Shown piece after piece: positions 59,651 to 64,000 of a stretch of 64,000 bases of DNA. The stretch's first letter is position 1. The number at the start of each line of letters is the position of its first letter. The position numbers and the translations under genes are program-made. The stretch is taken from positions 20,462 through 84,461 of the forward strand of contig MU619374.1 of assembly GCA_025201805.1 (NCBI GenBank), written 5' to 3'. Under the pieces are notes generated by a model that did not search any database, was not told the DNA's origin, and worked only from the letters and a program-made list of their open reading frames with translations. Origin of the DNA: Parasitella parasitica (Eukaryota; Mucoromycota; Mucoromycetes; Mucorales; Mucoraceae).

Positions 59651-61761
59651 TTATCTTCGTTGGGTGGTAAGATTACTGTTTGTAGCTGTATCAGTAATGG
59701 TAGGAAGTACGCCTCTTAATATACTTGTAGCTGTTTCTAATTGCCGGGTTTGATCTTCATTCAAGTTTATGTTGTTGTCAAATTTCAAAGTATTTATAAC
59801 AGATGAGATGTTGGCTATACAGCCATCTATTCTGCTATTAGCAGTTTGGGGAGGCAAAGGATTGATAACAGCAGTATCTCGTGGTGTTCTTTGTACAGTA
59901 GATATAAGGATTGGTACTATTAGAACACATTAGCTCGCTAATCTTTGGGTTTTGACTATAGAATATTACATTCATATACCATGAGATCTCTACGGCAACG
60001 TTTCAACAAATACATATGCTTGCAAGCTGTTTGGTCCCATTGAACGTCTTGACAAGCGCATGACCGCATTTCTTCATTTTGGACAATAATTTCATAGTGA
60101 GCATCTTCTGTTGTGAAAGATTGTATAGCAAACTTGAGAGTTTCGCTGTCGTTGAGCAACTCTACAACCATAAGCTCAAGAATCGCGACATTGATTGCTT
60201 CAGCCGCCATTTCTCTTTGTCGACGTCTTCTTTCATGAGGTCCCATCCTTCCTATATTTAAGCGAATTCTATTGGTATTCTGGATAAAATCCGGTTCAAT
60301 ATCATTGCAAGGATGTAAATTAAGCGGTCAATACGTCTGTTACGCTTTCTTCCAAGGTATAATGTTTTAGTTGGTTATGCCAACTTTCAACGAATTTATT
60401 GGTCTCCGTGTTTGTGAACATTTGCGGCTGATATGCAGCGCACCAGTGCTGATACTTTCCTTGCGCAAAGTAGTATGTGTCCATGTAAATCAAGCATTCT
60501 GTGTATTGATGGAACATTACGAGAAAATTTATCATTTTGAGGACAAATGCATCTGGACTCTTTTCCCACATCATGCTCTTCAACTGTGCAATCATTGCCC
60601 TGTGAACTTGTTGACTCTGAGCCGTGCTACACAGCTTAACGGTGTCTCGTATCTTTGCCATCCAAGCTCTTGCGACGTGAAACAAGCACCATTGGACACT
60701 AACTCCAGGAAATACTTTGTTAATGGCACCATGCTCAGTAGCACTGACATCTATTGTAATCTTTTGTAAGTTTGGCGCGGTAATTTGTTCTTTTACAAAA
60801 CGTAAAAAGGCTGCTATTGGTTGCATAGAGTGATCAGTTGTGTACATATATGCAACAGGACATCCTGTACCTGTATACGGATGCTTAATCACAATACTAT
60901 ACCAGATACCTTGGCTGATACTTGTAACGCAGTGGGTTGCATCTAAGCAAATTGATATTGATGTAGACAATAATGCTTTTTGCCATGAAGATGCAAAGCC
61001 AAAGGTGTAATTATAGTTGAAATCAGTGCCCAGATAGGTAACATATCCTTTTTGCGAAGATAATTCTTGTAGCCAAAGTTTTATGGACGCTTTCTGGTCT
61101 CTTTCTTTCAAATAAAATTTTTCTTAGATTTTTTTTGTAAATGTTGTAAATCTCATCTGCATGAACCATTTGATCTCGATGAATCAGGGAAGAAGTCAAA
61201 TTATCAAGGCCAGCCAGCACTTGATTCTCTGTAATAAACTTATTACAATTCGTCTGGATGGCAATTCTTGTTTGCCTTTTGCTGATGCCCTCCTTTAATC
61301 GTTGCTCAATTAGTTCTCTTTCGATAATGGCAAATGTTGTAAATCATTCAACCCTCCAACATCGTGATTATGTTCTCCAGTATAAATGAAGGTTGCATAA
61401 CCAGGATTGTTCTTGTAATAGATTACTTTGAGTTTAGCACTACAATTAATCTTTTCGCTTGGCTTTTGGAGATCACGAACAACTCCTGACGCACCCCCTT
61501 TGGTGATTGATCCTTCGGCCATCTTATTACGCTTTTCTTCAGCTGATGGCATTCAAAGGCAGCATACCAGAAATAGAGACCAACTACCTTTCTTTTTTTG
61601 CCAGGTCTTTCGTCGTTGGCAATTACAGTTTCTCTAGCCTTGACTTTTTTTTTTAATCCATTTCACGCCGTATAGTGAAACATTATTTCCAATGTCATCT
61701 CCCATTCTGATTCAGGAACGGTAAGCTCAGAAGGAATTGGGCGGTATTGATATAAAGTCAT
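59651..61761 (-). pseudogene. MULE-family transposase, eroded (FAR1 DNA-binding, DDE, SWIM zinc finger)
   Basis: The reading starts at ATG 61761 (MTLYQYRPIPSELTVP). An in-frame TGA lies at 61665-61663. A FAR1-like domain shows INCSAKLKVIYYKN and YTGEHNHDVGG (about 61450-61340). The MULE transposase core is intact for 263 residues (61111-60320). It carries CLDATHC (first Asp near 60942), TIDVSATEHGAI (second Asp near 60750), WCLFHVARAW and NKFVESWHNQ (Glu near 60387). A SWIM zinc finger CACQDVQWDQTACKHMY follows near 60060-60015, and a small C-terminal exon ends at 59651. Frameshifts near 61330, 61125 and 60335 break the full protein. Such transposases move Mutator-like elements by a DDE mechanism. 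The element is probably non-autonomous or dead. Terminal inverted repeats not identified. Confidence 0.85.
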
Positions 61762-62099
61762 TTGTAAATTAATAAAGTAAATAAAAAGTATCAAATCTTT
61801 GGTAAACAATGAGGCACCAGCTTTAATGTTTATTATTGAATTTCTTTTTCAAGTACGATAGATCTTTTTTTTTTCTTTCTTGGAAGTGATCTAATACAAG
61901 AGTTGAAAATGGCGGTTGATGGGGACGCAGAAATCCTATGGCAACGAACTTTGATCAAAGTTTAAGATGTCACCAATTATTTATTCTAAATGCAGCTTAT
62001 TTCAGGTCGTGCATAATAACAATCGTTAAAAGGAGACAAGTATGCGCTCCTAATTCCTTCCTCCAATTTATCACTTTTATTCTTTTTTATTTGAACCAA

Positions 62100-62402
62100 A
62101 TGAAAAGCAGATTATATCTCGCCTCTATTATCACTGTATTACTTTGTTTGCTTGGTGTCTATGCTACAACGGATCAGTGTGAAGCAAATAAGAAATTTAA
62201 AGCGGACGATGGTTGCAATACTTGCCTTTGTCCCGAGAATGGACTTAAAGCTAATGCTCCTTGTACACGACTGGCCTGTGCTGTTCAAAACGAGCAGACT
62301 TGTATACCTGGGGTGAGGTTCATAAAAGTCTGCAACACATGCCTTTGTCCTCGTAGCGGTTTAAAGGCAGAGGCACCGTGTTCTAAGATGGCCTGCCTTT
62401 AG
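62100..62402 (+). CDS. Secreted double-domain pacifastin-type serine protease inhibitor
   Basis: Single exon, 100 residues. Residues 1-22 (hydrophobic LASIITVLLCLLGVYA) form a signal peptide. Two Cys-rich repeats follow with the pacifastin spacing: C27, C39, C42, C44, C55, C60 and C68, C78, C81, C83, C94, C99. Each has CNTCLC and then C-T/S-x3-C (CTRLAC, CSKMAC). In insect pacifastins the P1 residue comes between the last two Cys; here it is Arg57 or Lys96, which predicts trypsin-like targets. The family was described in arthropods; fungal members are not something I can list from memory. I chose 62100 as the start because the frame upstream has no signal peptide. The gene sits between the dead MULE and other relics, which suggests an accessory location. 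Confidence 0.8.
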   Translation: MKSRLYLASIITVLLCLLGVYATTDQCEANKKFKADDGCNTCLCPENGLKANAPCTRLACAVQNEQTCIPGVRFIKVCNTCLCPRSGLKAEAPCSKMACL

Positions 62403-62746
62403 TTTTTTTTACAACAAAGGTTATGCTATAGTTTTTATATACAGTGCCGCCGGCCATTTTGAAAAGTGGTTTCTGAAAACTAAATTGAAAAATAAATAAC
62501 TTTTAGCCAAAGAATAGTTGGCTGCATGTTTTCAAATGATTATCGTTTCAAAACTTTACTTTATCTGTTAAGAAATAAGGCTATTATAGCTTTTCTAAAT
62601 GTAAGCAATTGTCAGCTCGTACCTTCTCTGTAACGTTGTATTTGACCAATGGTTAGCCGTACCTGTCTATCTATTGAGGCTATGCTTATCAGCCTAATTT
62701 TATTCATGTATTTTCTGTATCGCAATCCTTCCTGGAAAACAAAGCT

Positions 62747-63031
62747 TTGAAAAGCGATGTTGAAAACAAAGAGGTTCTAAATGCTACTATTTTGGACACT
62801 TTTGCAAGAGCAAAAGTCAAAGCCATACTACATTCATTCCCCAACAACTACAAGTTCGAAAAGTATTCCACCTTTCACGACATAAAACCCAATCCTGAAT
62901 GCCACTACAAGGCCTTTATGAAAATATTTGAAATCTTTGATTCAGAGGAGTTGCGGCAGTTTTCTTGTTATTCCATACGAACCACGTTCATCCCTTGTTA
63001 TACGACTCCCGACTTCATGATTATTTATTAA
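62747..63031 (+). pseudogene. Possible transposase relic fragment
   Basis: A 94-residue frame with FEIFDSEELRQFSCYSIRTT and FIPCYTTPDF. It ends at a stop without a recognisable start domain. The pattern (aromatic/Leu-rich helix, then RTxFIPxYTT) recalls a segment of transposase-like proteins that I associate with Mucorales repeats, but I cannot confirm the family by eye. It faces the 63230-63745 relic from the other strand. Confidence 0.3.
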
Positions 63032-63229
63032 AATATCGCTTATCTTAAAAAACAAGGCAGCACATCCGACTTGACATCTCCAAGATGATCGACGAAGATC
63101 AAGTTCACTCTATGTTGTAATTTTCTTTTTCCTTTAGTATTATCTCTTTCCTTCTCCTACTTGTCTTTCTATTTTTTATTACTACTATCAATATAAATTG
63201 CGCCCGCCTCTTGGTTACAGTCTCGCTAC

Positions 63230-63745
63230 TTTAATCTACACGGAGCAAACAATAAAAACCTTTAAAAAAAAAAAAAGAGTATTGACTCCATTGAAGGGCG
63301 AGCCCAGTACCTGTTTTCTGTACAAAGATAGGGCAAAATTTTTGAATTGTGTGCGCTTGGCAAAGGTGGGGTTTGGGTCGAAACAGGGGAAAGTTACTCC
63401 AAACAAAAGGCAACCAAGACCAGCAAGACCAATTGCAAGTGCTGAGACTTGGTGGCGGCGCGTTGTCTTGAAAGCAATGCGGCATTCGGAATTTAAGCAA
63501 AGAAATGAACCAGCTGTTCGCTGTATTTTGCCATTGAGAGCAGCCACAAGTTTAGAGAGCTTGTAGAAGCAGAAAATACACGTTTGCGACGTAATTATGT
63601 TTATTTGTTACCAGTGTTGGTGTATAGCGGTCATGTCGCTGCTGTTTCCAGAACCCACCAAATCGTCTGTGCCCCCTATATGCGAGAGCCGAATCCGTGT
63701 CTACGATCACCGACAAACATAATCCGCTTCTCTGCACCAGAACTC
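63230..63745 (-). pseudogene. Broken TnpB/Fanzor-like transposase relic (tentative)
   Basis: Minus-strand reading, in pieces: FVGDRRHGFGSR (63720-63680), GHRRFGGFWKQQRHDRYTP (about 63675-63615), then SFLCLNSEC (63510-63480) and SALAIGLAGL (about 63440-63410). The last two resemble a zinc-ribbon Cys pair followed by the final RuvC segment of TnpB-like proteins. The frame changes at least twice and several expected Cys are absent, so this is not functional. No guide RNA or element end is visible. Another transposase family is possible. Confidence 0.35.
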
Positions 63746-64000
63746 TTTCTCTTTCTCTCGTAAGCTGCTAGTCTGTCAGAATCTTTTTTGTAAGAGAGTT
63801 CCAGCCGTCTTCTTCTTTTTGCCATAGATTGACTGTAATAGAATGAGCGCAACAATGCGCGCGCATTAGTGTGATGCTAATAGGCTTGCTCCAAACCATC
63901 ACCTGTTGAGCCGTGATAAAGGCTATTTTTTTTTCCAAGATCCTTTTCCATCTCCAAAACTATGTACCCGTCCTCTGTGGTCTTTTTTTTTTTTTTTTTT
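63746..64000. other. Right window edge with terminal poly(T)
   Basis: About 250 nt without a gene. The last 20 or so bases are T, like the homopolymers next to the assembly gaps, so the window probably ends at a contig or gap boundary. Confidence 0.5.

Noticed and set aside
62747-63031. Open frame considered as a functional small gene
   Set aside because: It lacks a clear start or domain boundary and looks like part of a larger decayed protein.

Overview
The window looks like nuclear DNA from an early-diverging filamentous fungus, most likely Mucoromycota (Mucorales). This rests on the AT-rich intergenic DNA, the many short spliceosomal introns (about 50-75 nt, GTAAGT-like donors, CTAAC-type branch sites), and the gene content: FAR1-domain factors with long polyglutamine tracts, MULE transposons, a Prm10-like transporter, and a secreted pacifastin-type inhibitor. 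The assignment is inferred from protein similarity judged by eye. Exon joins were worked out by hand from splice signals, reading frame and family conservation.

Layout, 1-21.8 kb: a GH27-like glycosidase cut by the left edge; a DDHD phospholipase (minus) divergent from a U-box/cyclophilin PPIL2 gene; a 2 kb gene-free stretch with two X-box-like palindromes before a three-finger C2H2 factor; a p47/Shp1 gene (minus); an NFKBIL1-like gene whose stop codon overlaps that of the convergent CIA1 WD40 gene; an assembly gap; a FAR1/polyQ regulator with telomere-like repeats in an intron; an F-box-like protein; a mitochondrial PPR protein; and an Apd1-type Fe-S protein. Region 21.8-35.4 kb: a gene-poor stretch, a Prm10-like membrane protein with a gap in an intron, a divergent kinesin-4, an MFS drug:H+ antiporter and mitochondrial uS7. 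Region 35.4-46.2 kb: BOS1 abutting a small WWE-like gene, RPL19 with a split start codon, LTO1, and a TBC1D8/9-type RabGAP with a 5-nt microexon. Region 46.9-58.1 kb: a Rom2-type Rho1 GEF, a CsbD-like protein, SLA2, a decayed SUB2 pseudogene, and the ATPase inhibitor INH1. Region 58.1-64 kb is accessory: an eroded MULE transposase, a double-domain pacifastin inhibitor, and broken pieces of what may be a TnpB/Fanzor-like transposase.

Most genes are housekeeping. Recurring themes are membrane traffic and polarity (BOS1, TBC GAP, Rho1 GEF, SLA2, DDHD lipase), mitochondria (uS7m, PPR, INH1) and Fe-S biology (CIA1, LTO1, Apd1). The genes do not form an evident operon-like cluster. I did not find a convincing intact novel defence or metabolic system. 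The points most worth checking are the pacifastin gene, the kinesin with altered nucleotide-switch motifs, the gene-structure oddities, and the transposon relics near the right end.
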